Assembly: GCF_029871245.1 (NCBI RefSeq)
Contig: NZ_SSON01000067.1
Location: forward strand, 62,001 to 126,000
Source: Pseudomonas sp. BN102
GTDB lineage: Bacteria; Pseudomonadota; Gammaproteobacteria; Pseudomonadales; Pseudomonadaceae
DNA: 64,000 bases
Reading direction: 5' to 3'
Position numbers and translations under genes: made by a program. Shown piece by piece: positions 26,336-34,324 of this stretch. How positions within the stretch are numbered: position 1 is the stretch's first letter; each line of letters begins with the position of its first letter. The notes below the pieces were generated by a model that made no database searches, was not told the origin of the DNA, and was given only the letters and a program-made list of their open reading frames with translations.

Positions 26336-26376
26336 CTGTAGGAGCGAATTCATTCGCGAAATGCCCCGTAGGGGCA
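26336..26376. repeat. REP-like palindromes
   Basis: CTGTAGGAGCGAATTCATTCGCGAA followed by TGCCCCGTAGGGGCA; the same palindrome family as the copies at 35590, 40788, 46057, 47909, 54210, 59480 and 61741. Confidence 0.75.
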
Positions 26377-26603
26377 CCCTCACGAGAATCCCCTGCGCCC
26401 GTGCAGATAGCCTTCCAATGGTTCCGGTTGGTCAGCCAACCCCCTTGGCCGCCGATTGGTAACCGCTGCCCGACGAGAGGGAAATCCCCGCCTGGGGAAC
26501 CGGTTCAGGGGCATCTAAAGTGTTGGGTAATCGCGTTGTGCCATTAGTGCTGTGCCAGCGCATGCACCTGAACCGGGCAGTCAGCCCAGGAAAGGAAGCA
26601 GCA

Positions 26604-27737
26604 ATGATGAAGGCGCTCCTCCATGCGTTCTGGGCTTGCGCTGTCGGCACATTGCTGCCGGGCTTCGCACAAGCTACGCCTTGGCCGTTCCTGGTATTCG
26701 AAGACGATTTCCACGTCCTGGAGGGCAGTGAGCTGCAGATTGAAAACATGCCCAGGACCACCAACCAGCAAGGCTTCGGCAATTGCTTCGCGCATTCTGC
26801 GGCCATGATCTTCAACTTCTACGCATGCAGGTCCCACGGGATCGATTGCCCAAGTGCGCCAACGGGCCTACTGGCATCGACCCTCGATATGACCCGCTTC
26901 GGTTCCATGCCCGATGGCGAGCCGGACTATCCGTCTTCCTACAGCAGAATCGATGAGGGCGGCTCAGGAGCGCTGGCCTTGCATATTTCGACTGTCCTCG
27001 TCGGCACGGTTGCCAGCGAAGCCTGCTTCCCCTCGCAGACCCTGTACAAAGACATGGTCGCTACCGACCAGACGCTTACCCAGGATCAACTGCTCATGCA
27101 GCGGAACAATCTCGAACGCCTGAAAGAGTTCTATGAGGCCTACCGGGGTATCGTTCCGCCTTGTGCCGACTGTCCCCTGGACGATGTCGGCCCGGTTCTG
27201 GAATTCAGCCAGTTGAGCAACGCGCAGCCCACCGCGGAGCAACTGTATCGAGCGCTTGGCGAGGCTTCGTTCGGAGCCTTCCTGGAGCGAGCTATTTTCC
27301 CCGAACCCTGCAGTGAAACCGAAGGCAGAGCCCATTTCGAGTTCAAGGACTCCATGGTTTTCAACTTCTACCCAAGGGCCGAGAAGCAGCGAAACTATGC
27401 GTCGGTCATGGCTGCCATAAAGAAGTCCATCAGGGCGAACAATCCTGTGCTTCTTCAGAATGTCTGCGTCAAGGAAGAGGGCGAGAGTTGCTTCAAGGGG
27501 GATGAGAATGGCCACTCCGTGGTCATCTATGGCTATCGCCGCATGTGTGCCGACGATGAAATCGAGTGTTACGACGCCCTGCGGATAAAGAACAGTTGGG
27601 GTGAGCAGTGGCAGCGGGAACACGATGACGGCTGGGTTGCCGCTGGGGAAATGCTGGATTCGACGGGCTACCGGAAAGGCATCTTGAGTTGGCTCGATTT
27701 TGCCGGGACGGACAAAGGGCAACGAGCTTCTCGATAA
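26604..27737 (+). CDS. Secreted papain-like (C1) cysteine peptidase
   Basis: 377 residues from ATG 26604 (GGAAAGGAAG upstream). A signal peptide (ALLHAFWACAVGTLLPGFAQA) is followed by a short pro-like segment. The active site is complete: Gln55 (oxyanion) and Cys61 in QQGFGNCFAHSAA, His304 in NGHSVVIYGYR, and Asn330 in RIKNSWGEQW. Between Cys and His lies a ~240-residue stretch, longer than in papain and rich in acidic residues and extra cysteines (CPLDDVG, EPCSE). It probably degrades or processes proteins outside the cytoplasm; no immunity or secretion gene is adjacent. The papain-clan call is by motif only. Confidence 0.8.
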   Translation: MMKALLHAFWACAVGTLLPGFAQATPWPFLVFEDDFHVLEGSELQIENMPRTTNQQGFGNCFAHSAAMIFNFYACRSHGIDCPSAPTGLLASTLDMTRFGSMPDGEPDYPSSYSRIDEGGSGALALHISTVLVGTVASEACFPSQTLYKDMVATDQTLTQDQLLMQRNNLERLKEFYEAYRGIVPPCADCPLDDVGPVLEFSQLSNAQPTAEQLYRALGEASFGAFLERAIFPEPCSETEGRAHFEFKDSMVFNFYPRAEKQRNYASVMAAIKKSIRANNPVLLQNVCVKEEGESCFKGDENGHSVVIYGYRRMCADDEIECYDALRIKNSWGEQWQREHDDGWVAAGEMLDSTGYRKGILSWLDFAGTDKGQRASR

Positions 27738-27782
27738 TTCGTGAAGCCCTTGTTTTCTGTCTGCCACCGGCCAACCCACTTC

Positions 27783-27855
27783 CTGTAGGCGCGAACTCAT
27801 TCGCAAAGGGCTGCAGAGCCGCCCCGTAGGTTGGGCTGAGCCTGCGAAGCCCAAC
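27783..27855. repeat. REP-like palindromes (two families)
   Basis: CCTGTAGGCGCGAACTCATTCGC followed by CGTAGGTTGGGCTGAGCCTGCGAAGCCCAAC, joining the two repeat families seen at 26336 and 18511. It lies inside the 3' end of the small gene at 27797-28168. Confidence 0.7.
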
Positions 27856-28168
27856 AAACCCAACCACCATGCTCATGTCTTGCCGGGCCTCGCGCTTCCC
27901 CGCGCCACAAGGGCAGGGCGCGGCAATGCTCCGTTGCCGGCACGCAGTTCCCGACTGGCCGCTGCAGTGCTTTCAGCAGCTCCTCATCGTCCTGCACGGC
28001 CTGCGCCGCCAATTCGAACATCAGGTACGCATCCACCAGCAGATGCTCCACCTGCACCAGCCGAAACCTGCCCAGGTCACGAAAGGCCGCAGGCGGCGAA
28101 CTGGCATTCACCTCCCGCACCTGCTCGGGGAAGTCCGACAGCCTGGGAAAACGCGCTGTACGCCTCAT
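27797..28168 (-). CDS. Small hypothetical protein, C-terminus read from a REP element
   Basis: 123 residues. Its start overlaps the stop of the upstream gene (ATGA at 28165-28168), which supports real, coupled translation. The first ~75 residues (FRLVQVEHLLVDAYLMFELAAQ) look like a compact helical protein. The last ~30 residues are encoded by repeat DNA, so the original stop was probably lost or the end is not conserved. No recognised family. Confidence 0.5.
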   Translation of the reverse strand: MRRTARFPRLSDFPEQVREVNASSPPAAFRDLGRFRLVQVEHLLVDAYLMFELAAQAVQDDEELLKALQRPVGNCVPATEHCRALPLWRGEARGPARHEHGGWVCWASQAQPNLRGGSAALCE

Positions 28169-28452
28169 GCCAAGCCTCTCGGACCTTGCGATTCCATCGC
28201 CCGGTCGTGGGCCGCCTCGTAGAGCGTGCGGGCATCGGCCAGCAACAGGCTGATCACGAAGGACAGGCGCGCGGCCTCCCGCTGCGCGAAGTCCGCGTTC
28301 TCGCTCTGCTCGATCATCTGCAGCAGGTCCAGCACCGCATGCATGCGCTGCTGGGCGGTTTCGAACAGGTGACTGGGGCAGGCCTGCGCATTGAAGAACA
28401 TCACATCGTGGTAGGGCTGGGCGGGGGAGGGGAAGGCTTTGAAGTCACGCAT
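28165..28452 (-). CDS. Small helical protein, DUF3077/DUF6124-like
   Basis: 95 residues from ATG 28452, with GGAGG 6 bp upstream; the longer frame to 28587 lacks a better start. The sequence (LFETAQQRMHAVLDLLQMIEQ, REAARLSFVISLLLADARTLYEAA) has the amphipathic two-helix layout of small Pseudomonas proteins annotated DUF3077 or DUF6124; this match is from memory and tentative. Preceded by a structured leader at 28591-28790. Function unknown. Confidence 0.65.
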   Translation of the reverse strand: MRDFKAFPSPAQPYHDVMFFNAQACPSHLFETAQQRMHAVLDLLQMIEQSENADFAQREAARLSFVISLLLADARTLYEAAHDRAMESQGPRGLA

Positions 28453-28590
28453 GGCGTACCTCCGGGGTGGAGGTAGTGGCGAGGCTGAAGATGGCGCGAA
28501 GGCGCGCGTGGGTAAAAGGCGGGAAACGCATGTCCGTTGCTCCCTTCGTATCCAGAGGAGCCGCCACCCCCCGTTTCGACTCGGCATAAG

Positions 28591-28790
28591 GTGGCGGGCC
28601 GTGCGGAGGTCGAAATACCGGTTACGAAGGAACCCGGCCAGGCCGAGGCCTGCCCCGCACGGCCCACCATAGATGCACGAAAGTTACAGGCAGAAAAAAG
28701 CGCCTTTGCTTTGTGGCTATGGCGCTACCGCGCCTTCGTAGAAATCACACCGGGTTTCGACCCCCGGTCACGGGATTGACCGTGACGGGG
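28591..28790 (-). other. Structured leader upstream of the small helical protein gene
   Basis: The gap 28453-29023 has no gene but strong secondary structure. GGGCCGTGCGG (28597-28607) pairs with CCGCACGGCCC (28655-28665), enclosing a GGCCAGGCC-GA-GGCCTGCC hairpin. A separate hairpin GTCACGG-GATTGA-CCGTGAC lies at 28767-28786 with CCCC/GGGG flanks. It is upstream of the minus-strand gene and divergent from the His-rich gene at 29024. It may be a cis-regulatory RNA or a mobile hairpin element; nothing here decides between these. Confidence 0.4.
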
Positions 28791-29023
28791 CCGGACTCTA
28801 ACGAGGGCGCTTGTAGGCCCTCAAGGCTAAAGAGGTGTGGGAAATTTCTCTGTAGGACGGTTTGAAAGGAGTACAGAAAACGCCGTAGGAAAAGGCCTTC
28901 ACCGTGCGTCGCCGTGACCTCAGCCAGCCGACACAAGGTAGCCTCGAAACCCAGGTGAAACTGGTCAAAAACTATAATGACAATGCGGGGGTAAAGCTGG
29001 GGGGACCATGCAGGAGGGCTGCC

Positions 29024-29392
29024 ATGCGCATCCTCAAGCTACTCATTCTCCTCCTCGCCTGCGCCGCAGGCGGCCAAGCCCTCGCCGGCCAACCCATGCC
29101 CACCACCGGCAGCAGCGACCCGCTCCTGCTCGCCTGGAACAATGGCAACCACGGCGGCCGCCACTTCAACAAACACCACCATCACGGCTTCAAGCACAGA
29201 CACTTCCGCCGTCACGACCACTTCTACGGCCACCGCCCGCACTTCATCGTCACCCCCAGGTACTACGGCGGCATCATCGTGGGCCCGCAGCCGTACTACT
29301 ACCGCCCCTACTACCGCAGCCCGCGCGTCGTGATTCAGTTCTACGATCCGAGGCTGGGGATATTTGTGGGGTCGGAGATTAGAGATTATTGA
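29024..29392 (+). CDS. Small secreted His/Tyr-rich protein
   Basis: 122 residues from ATG 29024 (CAGGAGGG upstream). A signal peptide (ILKLLILLLACAAGGQALA) leads to a His-rich segment (HFNKHHHHGFKHRHFRRHDHFYGHRP), then a Tyr/Pro-rich beta section (YYGGIIVGPQPYYYRPYY). Such proteins are common in Pseudomonas and may bind metal ions; no enzyme motif is present. Function unknown. A hairpin follows the stop. Confidence 0.75.
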   Translation: MRILKLLILLLACAAGGQALAGQPMPTTGSSDPLLLAWNNGNHGGRHFNKHHHHGFKHRHFRRHDHFYGHRPHFIVTPRYYGGIIVGPQPYYYRPYYRSPRVVIQFYDPRLGIFVGSEIRDY

Positions 29393-29405
29393 GGGGATGT
29401 TTGGC

Positions 29406-29430
29406 GGGGCTGACTCTTGGAGTCAGCCCC
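29406..29430 (+). terminator. Hairpin after the His-rich protein gene
   Basis: GGGGCTGACTC and GAGTCAGCCCC form a perfect 11-bp stem with a 3-base loop, 13 bp after the stop. There is no T-tract, so termination would be inefficient or Rho-assisted. Confidence 0.55.
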
Positions 29431-29535
29431 GGGGATGCGGGGGCTGCTTTCGACCCGAAGCTACCTATCAGGTCAGGCAGTAACCGGCCAAAGGCAGGCG
29501 CTGCATAGTGCCTATTGAATCTAGGCTTAGCTATA

Positions 29536-29733
29536 TCACCCCGTACTGGCGTGAATCTTCCAGGCAATGAAGGCCGCGAAAGGCGCCAACAGCATGAGGC
29601 TACCTAGCGCCACGGCCCAGCCCCAAGCAAAACCGCGTTCGCCCTTGAAGCGGCCGCCGGTCAGCGCCTTGAGGATCAACACACCGATGCGATGGGCCAG
29701 AACGGTGAAAAGGATGTCAGCGAGGAAGTCCAT
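29536..29733 (-). CDS. Small membrane protein
   Basis: 65 residues with two hydrophobic segments (FLADILFTVLAHRIGVLIL and WAVALGSLMLLAPFAAFIAW) separated by a basic loop (GGRFKGER). AAGG lies about 9 bp upstream of the start. I do not recognise it; the clean two-helix design favours a real gene over a chance frame. Confidence 0.6.
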   Translation of the reverse strand: MDFLADILFTVLAHRIGVLILKALTGGRFKGERGFAWGWAVALGSLMLLAPFAAFIAWKIHASTG

Positions 29734-29986
29734 TTCGTGGCCTTGAGCTTTTTGTTGAAAGGCGGATTTCGACCCGAAGCGGACCTGCGGTGTTTGTTAC
29801 CTCTGCCTCGTCATTCGGCAAACCGTACTTTCCGGTCTAGTCTTGTTCGATGTCGTCTTTTCCGAAAGCGTGTCTAAAGCCACAGCCACCTAGACCTCGG
29901 CGAGGAATGTTGTCCGACATAGGCACGGAAGTTGTGCGACAGGAAAGTCGTCTAATAGTAGTTGGGCTGTAGTAAAGGAGACACGC

Positions 29987-31372
29987 ATGAAGCAGCTACA
30001 AAAGACGACGATCGACGAGTTCAAAGCGGACTTCCGAGGGGATGTACTTCTCCCTGACGACGGGGGCTACAACGAGGTGCGGCAAATCTGGAATGCCACG
30101 ATCGACCGTAGGCCAGCGCTGATCGCCCGCTGCACGTCGCCAGAAGATGTCGTCCAGGCCGTCAAGCTCGCACGCAACCAAAACCTGCTCGTCTCAATCC
30201 GGGGAGGCGGGCACAACATCGCGGGCAATGCCGTTTGCGACGACGGCCTCATGATCGACCTCGCGCTGATGAAGGGCGTCCAGGTGGACCCGAGCGCCCG
30301 CCGGGCAACCGTCGAGCCCGGTTGCACCCTCGGTGAGTTCGACGCCGCCGTACAAGCGCATGGCCTCGCCACGCCGCTGGGCATCAACTCGACCACGGGC
30401 GTGGCCGGCCTAACCCTCGGTGGTGGCTTCGGCTGGCTGAGCCGGAAGTACGGCATGACCATCGACAACCTGCTCTCCGCGGATGTCGTTACGGCAGATG
30501 GCAGTCAGGTGCACGCTAGCGAAACGGAAAACGCTGACCTCTTCTGGGGACTGCGTGGTGGCGGTGGGAACTTCGGCATCGTTACCCGCTTCGAGTTTCA
30601 GCTTCATCCCGTCGGGCCGGATGTGCTGAGCGGGCTCATCGTCTTTCCGTTCGACCAGGCGAAATCGGTGCTCACGCAGTTCGCCCGTTTCACCGAGACA
30701 ATGCCGGATGACCTCAACGTCTGGATAGTTACTCGGAAGGCGCCCCCGCTACCCTTCCTGCCCGCGGACGTCCACGGTAAAGAGATGGTCGCACTTGCCC
30801 TGTTCTATGCGGGCGACCCCACGCAGGGCCAAAAGCTCATCGAGCCGCTCCGCGGATTCGGCACGGCGCTTGGCGAGCACATCGGCGTGCAGCCGTACAC
30901 CGACTGGCAGCAGGCCTTCGATCCCCTCTTGACGAAGGGTGCGCGCAACTACTGGAAGTCGCACAACTTCTCGCGGCTCAGCGACGGCGCGATCGACGCC
31001 ATCATCGAATATGCCGGTAAGCTCCCGTCTCCCCAGTGCGAGATCTTCGTCGGCACGATCGGCGGCCAGACGGCCCGCGTAGCGCCCGAGGCAATGGCCT
31101 ACTCGAGCCGAGACGCAAACTATGTGATCAACGTGCACGGCCGCTGGGAGTCGGCCGCCGAGGACGAGCGCTGCATTGCCTGGGCGCGCGAGTTCTTCGC
31201 CAAGTCGCAGCCGTTCGCCAGCGCGGGCGCGTACATCAACTTCCTTACCCAAGACGAGACAGACCGCGTCGCGTTCGCTTACGGAGCGACGTACAACCGA
31301 CTGGTGGAGCTCAAGAAAAAGTACGACCCGATGAACTTCTTCCGGATGAACCAGAACATCAAGCCGGTCTGA
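29987..31372 (+). CDS. FAD-binding (berberine-bridge type) oxidoreductase
   Basis: 461 residues with a strong ribosome site (AAAGGAG, 7 bp upstream). The FAD-binding PCMH domain includes ALIARCTSPEDVVQAV and the RGGGHNIAG motif, where His76 would carry covalent FAD, then TLGGGFGWLSRKYG. The C-terminal BBE domain is present (TYNRLVELKKKYDPMNFFRMNQNI). Relatives oxidise sugars, alkaloids or other alcohols with O2. It is flanked by a GTTGGGC core-like sequence at 29961 and an attC-like site at 31386, so it may be a captured gene cassette. Substrate unknown. Confidence 0.9.
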   Translation: MKQLQKTTIDEFKADFRGDVLLPDDGGYNEVRQIWNATIDRRPALIARCTSPEDVVQAVKLARNQNLLVSIRGGGHNIAGNAVCDDGLMIDLALMKGVQVDPSARRATVEPGCTLGEFDAAVQAHGLATPLGINSTTGVAGLTLGGGFGWLSRKYGMTIDNLLSADVVTADGSQVHASETENADLFWGLRGGGGNFGIVTRFEFQLHPVGPDVLSGLIVFPFDQAKSVLTQFARFTETMPDDLNVWIVTRKAPPLPFLPADVHGKEMVALALFYAGDPTQGQKLIEPLRGFGTALGEHIGVQPYTDWQQAFDPLLTKGARNYWKSHNFSRLSDGAIDAIIEYAGKLPSPQCEIFVGTIGGQTARVAPEAMAYSSRDANYVINVHGRWESAAEDERCIAWAREFFAKSQPFASAGAYINFLTQDETDRVAFAYGATYNRLVELKKKYDPMNFFRMNQNIKPV

Positions 31373-31385
31373 GACGAGGTCATAC

Positions 31386-31478
31386 GCCTAACAACCGCAT
31401 GCACCTGACCGCCGCAAGCGAGCTCGCGGTTCCCTCGGGCCGCTGGCCCGAGGCAGCAGGTGATGCGGAGCGTTAGAC
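31386..31478 (+). mobile_element. attC-like recombination site 1
   Basis: Bounded by GCCTAAC (fits RYYYAAC) and GTTAGAC (fits GTTRRRY). Inside, CCGCATGCACCTG pairs with CAGGTGATGCGG, leaving one extrahelical G, the hallmark of integron attC folding. It begins 14 bp after the oxidase stop, exactly where a cassette's attC should be. Confidence 0.75.
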
Positions 31479-31486
31479 CCGTATAG

Positions 31487-31648
31487 CCGCACGACCACGC
31501 TGGGCCGCTGGGCGGCCAAGAGCAATGGCGCTTTTGTGACAAGTGCCGGGTGATGTTCCGAAACGGCGAGGCAAATAAAGGAACCTGTACGGCGGGCGGT
31601 GCTCATGACGCACAGGGCTTTAACTTCAAGCTCGACTACACGTCCTGA
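31487..31648 (+). pseudogene. Fragment of a small Cys-rich WRFCxKCxxMF domain protein
   Basis: The frame reads QEQWRFCDKCRVMF, then KGTCTAGGAHDAQGFNF and a TGA at 31646-31648. This CxKCxxMF...GxCxAGGxH pattern occurs as a small repeated domain in secreted bacterial proteins. There is no usable start codon upstream (TAG at 31484-31486), so it is 5'-truncated. It occupies the segment between the two attC-like sites and so is the cargo of a second cassette. Confidence 0.55.
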
Positions 31649-31723
31649 GCAAGCATCGGCTCCAGCCAGCATCACCGATCCGACAGGAATAAGACCACAT
31701 AGCGACTATCGACACTTGTCAGA

Positions 31724-31780
31724 GCCTAACAACCGGTGCAGCGGACGGCGCTCCGCCGCCGCTGAACCGGAGTGTTAGCC
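31724..31780 (+). mobile_element. attC-like recombination site 2
   Basis: 57 bp bounded by GCCTAAC and GTTAGCC. CCGGTGCAGCGG pairs with CCGCTGAACCGG with a single unpaired position, and an inner CGGCG/CGCCG stem closes the fold. It is short, as in many chromosomal cassettes, and follows attC 1 by about 250 bp. Confidence 0.75.
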
Positions 31781-31793
31781 AACGACCGCTATT

Positions 31794-31979
31794 GGCTGAT
31801 TCTGTTGAAAAGGTCGGTGCCGTCTCGGTTCGCTTGCACAAAACCGAGAAAACGTCCAATTGAGGCGTTGCTACACGAAATCTGGAGCAGTTCGGTGTCG
31901 GCATTAGCTCGGATTTCAACGTCAGCCGCCCACTTTCGCACGCAGAGTATGTGGAGGGCGTTTTTCAACAGAATCAGCC
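31794..31979. mobile_element. 186-bp MITE-like element
   Basis: GGCTGATTCTGTTGAAAA at 31794-31811 is perfectly repeated in inverse at 31962-31979. The 150 bp between has no gene of its own; the small frames across it run into the flanks. It starts 13 bp after attC 2. The termini resemble IS ends (from memory), so this is probably an internally deleted, non-autonomous insertion sequence. No clear target-site duplication was seen. Confidence 0.7.
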
Positions 31980-32032
31980 GAGAGCAGCCATTAATAGAAA
32001 ACTCGGAAAGTATCTGCCGACTTGCGCGCATG

Positions 32033-32625
32033 TCACTCACCCCATCGGACTAAACCCATTCCCGGAACTGCAATACCTTTGCTCCATCTTCCTGCTCCAG
32101 GCCTCCCGATCACTTTCCCAGCGCAATTCCCAGGCTCGCACTTTTCTTTGAAGAACTGCTTCGCCCCTTTACGGCATTCGCGGTAGTCGATCGAGCCGCG
32201 TTTGTGGTTGGCGCAAACACTGGCGCCGTCGATGCGGTTGTTGAACACCTTCCATGCGGCCAGGTACTGGCCGCCGCCACTCCATTTCCTTACCCACTGT
32301 GCGTCCTGCTCGTAGCTATTGCGGGCCTAGTTGCTGTTGCTGGTCCGTTCTTCCCGCTCGTTGCGCAAGCGCTCCATGTATTCGGCGGGGCGTACTCGAT
32401 GGGGGCTTGGGCGATGGGCTGGGGATTCTGGTTTAGCCATTTACCCAGCGGGCCGTGCTGGAGCAGCAGGTAAAGAGTGGCGCTGATAACGCAGAAGACG
32501 CCGGCGACATTTAGCAGGGAGGAAGGAAGTGCGGAGTGGCGGGAACGGGGACGCAGGATGCGTTTACGGACGGGCTCCGGGGCATCGTTCCAGCGGTTGT
32601 CGTTCCAGTCGTCCCTGTTGGCCAT
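32033..32625 (-). pseudogene. Broken membrane-protein gene (frameshift and stop)
   Basis: Starts MANRDDWNDNRWND at 32625, with one membrane helix (LLNVAGVFCVISATLYLLL) and then QAPIEYAPP. The continuation EYMERLRNEREERTSNSN is in another frame, so one base has been lost or gained near 32386. A TAG follows at about 32325, after which NSYEQDAQWVRKWSGGG and a Cys-containing end (YRECRKGAKQFFKEKCE) continue. With both lesions repaired it would be about 190 residues. A decayed copy of its start lies at 35001-35040. Confidence 0.65.
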
Positions 32626-32765
32626 GGCAATCATTTTTTCACCTGAATCCATATGGCGGGAGCTTTGTATGCAAAGCCCTACATGTGGTCGGGAGAATAA
32701 TCGGGCTGATGCTGAGTGGCCAGTATCTGGCGTTGCACTTTGGTCGGGGTAATGCGGGGCGAGTG
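32602..32765. repeat. Diverged direct repeat, copy A
   Basis: Covers the 5' end and upstream region of the broken gene at 32033-32625. It aligns with 35005-35142 over about 130 bp at roughly three-quarters identity by eye, sharing CAGTCGTC, ATGGCAATC, AAAGCCCTA, AGTGGCCAGTA and CTGGCGTTG. Confidence 0.65.
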
Positions 32766-32844
32766 GGGCGGGGAAGTGGAGTGGTCAGCCTCGGCGGCTA
32801 AAGGCTCGCCGCCGCAGCCGGGTCGATGCACTGGCAGGGCGGGA

Positions 32845-32878
32845 GGCGGCTCCGGCGTTCATCTCCACCGGAGCCGCC
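32845..32878 (-). terminator. Hairpin after a truncated gene end
   Basis: GGCGGCTCCGG and CCGGAGCCGCC form an 11-bp stem, starting about 4 bp downstream of the TGA at 32883-32885 on the minus strand. Position and strength fit a terminator. Confidence 0.6.
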
Positions 32879-32882
32879 ATCC

Positions 32883-32978
32883 TCATACGCGTGAGATGGC
32901 CTCGACTTTCAGCAGGTATCTTTCGTCCAGGCGCTGGATCTGGGCTGGTGCAGGTTGCGCAGAAATCCAGAGGAGCGG
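32883..32978 (-). pseudogene. 3' remnant of an unidentified gene
   Basis: The minus-strand frame PLLWISAQPAPAQIQRLDER followed by YLLKVEAISRV and TGA, with a terminator hairpin directly behind, looks like the true end of a gene whose 5' part is missing. It ends about 210 bp upstream of acdS. Family not recognised; only about 31 codons remain. Confidence 0.4.
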
Positions 32979-33189
32979 TCATCCCAGAAAAGGCCAAGTA
33001 AGTGCCATTCAAATCTGTCCCCTTTCCTATTGGAAATAACAGTAGTTCGCCTAATTATAAAAGCCTGCAACACACCTCTTTCGGATTTTACTTACCATTA
33101 AACTTATCGAAGCACCCTGAAAAAGGTTGGCAACAGTCTTCCCATTTCGATTTTGGCGCTTGGATATCCCAATAACGAGGAGAACAGCC

Positions 33190-34206
33190 ATGAACCTGAG
33201 TCGCTTTAAGCGCTATCCGCTGACGTTCGGTCCTTCTCCCATAATGCCGTTGAAACGCCTCAGCGCTCACCTGGGCAGCAAGGTGGAGCTGTATGCCAAG
33301 CGTGACGACTGCAACAGTGGCCTGGCCTTCGGCGGGAACAAGACGCGCAAGCTCGAATACCTGGTCCCTGAAGCCATCGACCAGGGATGCGACACCCTGG
33401 TTTCCATCGGCGGTATCCAGTCGAACCATACCCGCCAGGTAGCCGCCGTCGCCGCTCACTTGGGCATGAAGTGCGTGCTGGTACAGGAGAACTGGGTGAA
33501 CTACTCGGACGCTGTGTACGACCGGGTTGGCAACATCGAGATGTCGCGCATCATGGGCGCTGAGGTGCGGCTGGATGCGGCGGGCTTCGACATCGGCATC
33601 CGGCCCAGCTGGGAGAAGGCCATGGCCGATGTGGCCGAGCAAGGCGGTAAACCGTTTCCGATTCCGGCGGGTTGTTCGGAACATCCCTACGGCGGCCTGG
33701 GGTACGTCGGCTTTGCCGAGGAAGTGCGGCAGCAGGAAGCGGAACTGGGCTTCAAGTTCGACTACATAGTGGTCTGCTCGGTTACCGGCAGTACTCAGGC
33801 CGGCATGGTGGTCGGCTTCGCCGCAGACGGCCGCTCGCAGCGCGTCATCGGCGTCGACGGCTCGGCCACGCCAGAGAAGACCAGGGCGCAGATTCTGCGC
33901 ATCGCCCGCAACACTGCCGAACTGGTCGAACTAGGCCGCGAGATCACAGAAGACGACGTGGTTCTCGATACCCGCTTCGCCTACCCGGAATACGGCCTGC
34001 CCAACGAGGGTACGCTGGAAGCCATCCGACTCTGCGGGCGCCTCGAGGGTGTGCTGACGGACCCGGTCTACGAGGGCAAATCCATGCATGCAATGATCGA
34101 AATGGTCCGCCGGGGCGAGTTCCCCGAAGGTTCCAGGGTGCTATACGCGCACTTGGGCGGGGTGCCTGCGCTGAATGCATACAGCTTCTTGTTCCGCAAT
34201 GGCTGA
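33190..34206 (+). CDS. acdS: 1-aminocyclopropane-1-carboxylate (ACC) deaminase
   Basis: 338 residues from ATG 33190 (GGAGAACAGCC upstream), the standard AcdS length. PLP-dependent: Lys51 in GGNKTRK binds the cofactor, with Ser78 in IQSNH. The residues that separate true ACC deaminase from D-cysteine desulfhydrase are present: Tyr268, Tyr294, Glu295 and Leu322. The enzyme cleaves the plant ethylene precursor ACC to 2-oxobutyrate and ammonia, a trait of root-associated bacteria. No acdR (Lrp-type) regulator is adjacent. It is isolated between broken genes and duplicated flanks, suggesting acquisition. Confidence 0.95.
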   Translation: MNLSRFKRYPLTFGPSPIMPLKRLSAHLGSKVELYAKRDDCNSGLAFGGNKTRKLEYLVPEAIDQGCDTLVSIGGIQSNHTRQVAAVAAHLGMKCVLVQENWVNYSDAVYDRVGNIEMSRIMGAEVRLDAAGFDIGIRPSWEKAMADVAEQGGKPFPIPAGCSEHPYGGLGYVGFAEEVRQQEAELGFKFDYIVVCSVTGSTQAGMVVGFAADGRSQRVIGVDGSATPEKTRAQILRIARNTAELVELGREITEDDVVLDTRFAYPEYGLPNEGTLEAIRLCGRLEGVLTDPVYEGKSMHAMIEMVRRGEFPEGSRVLYAHLGGVPALNAYSFLFRNG

Positions 34207-34214
34207 GCGAGGGT

Positions 34215-34275
34215 AATAGGGGACAGACCACGGTTAACTCTTCCGAATGGGTGAAATCGTGGTCTGTCCCCTATT
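34215..34275. repeat. Perfect 18-bp inverted repeat after acdS
   Basis: AATAGGGGACAGACCACG and its exact inverse CGTGGTCTGTCCCCTATT flank a 25-bp loop, beginning 9 bp after the acdS stop. The GGGGACAGACCACG core is a frequent intergenic palindrome in Pseudomonas and related genomes (from memory). A partial relative, ATCTGTCCCCTTT, is at 33015. It may also terminate acdS. Confidence 0.75.
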
Positions 34276-34324
34276 TGTTGTAGTCATCCAAGTTGAGCGG
34301 TCTTCCACGATGGGGATAACCATC

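Larger units (their letters stand above)
25763..26603. other. Intergenic region
   Basis: About 840 bp without a supported gene. It contains a 27-bp dyad at 26214-26240, a REP-like palindrome at 26336-26376 and otherwise no coding signature. Base composition is visibly more AT-rich than the flanks, especially 25780-26080 and 26190-26270. Confidence 0.6.

Noticed and set aside
28755-28790. GTTTCGACCCCCGG looked like a tRNA T-arm
   Set aside because: No acceptor, D or anticodon arm could be formed around it; no tRNA or rRNA gene was found in the window.
31789-32040. Small open frames across the MITE-like element
   Set aside because: They start or end in the terminal repeats, have no ribosome site and no recognisable features.
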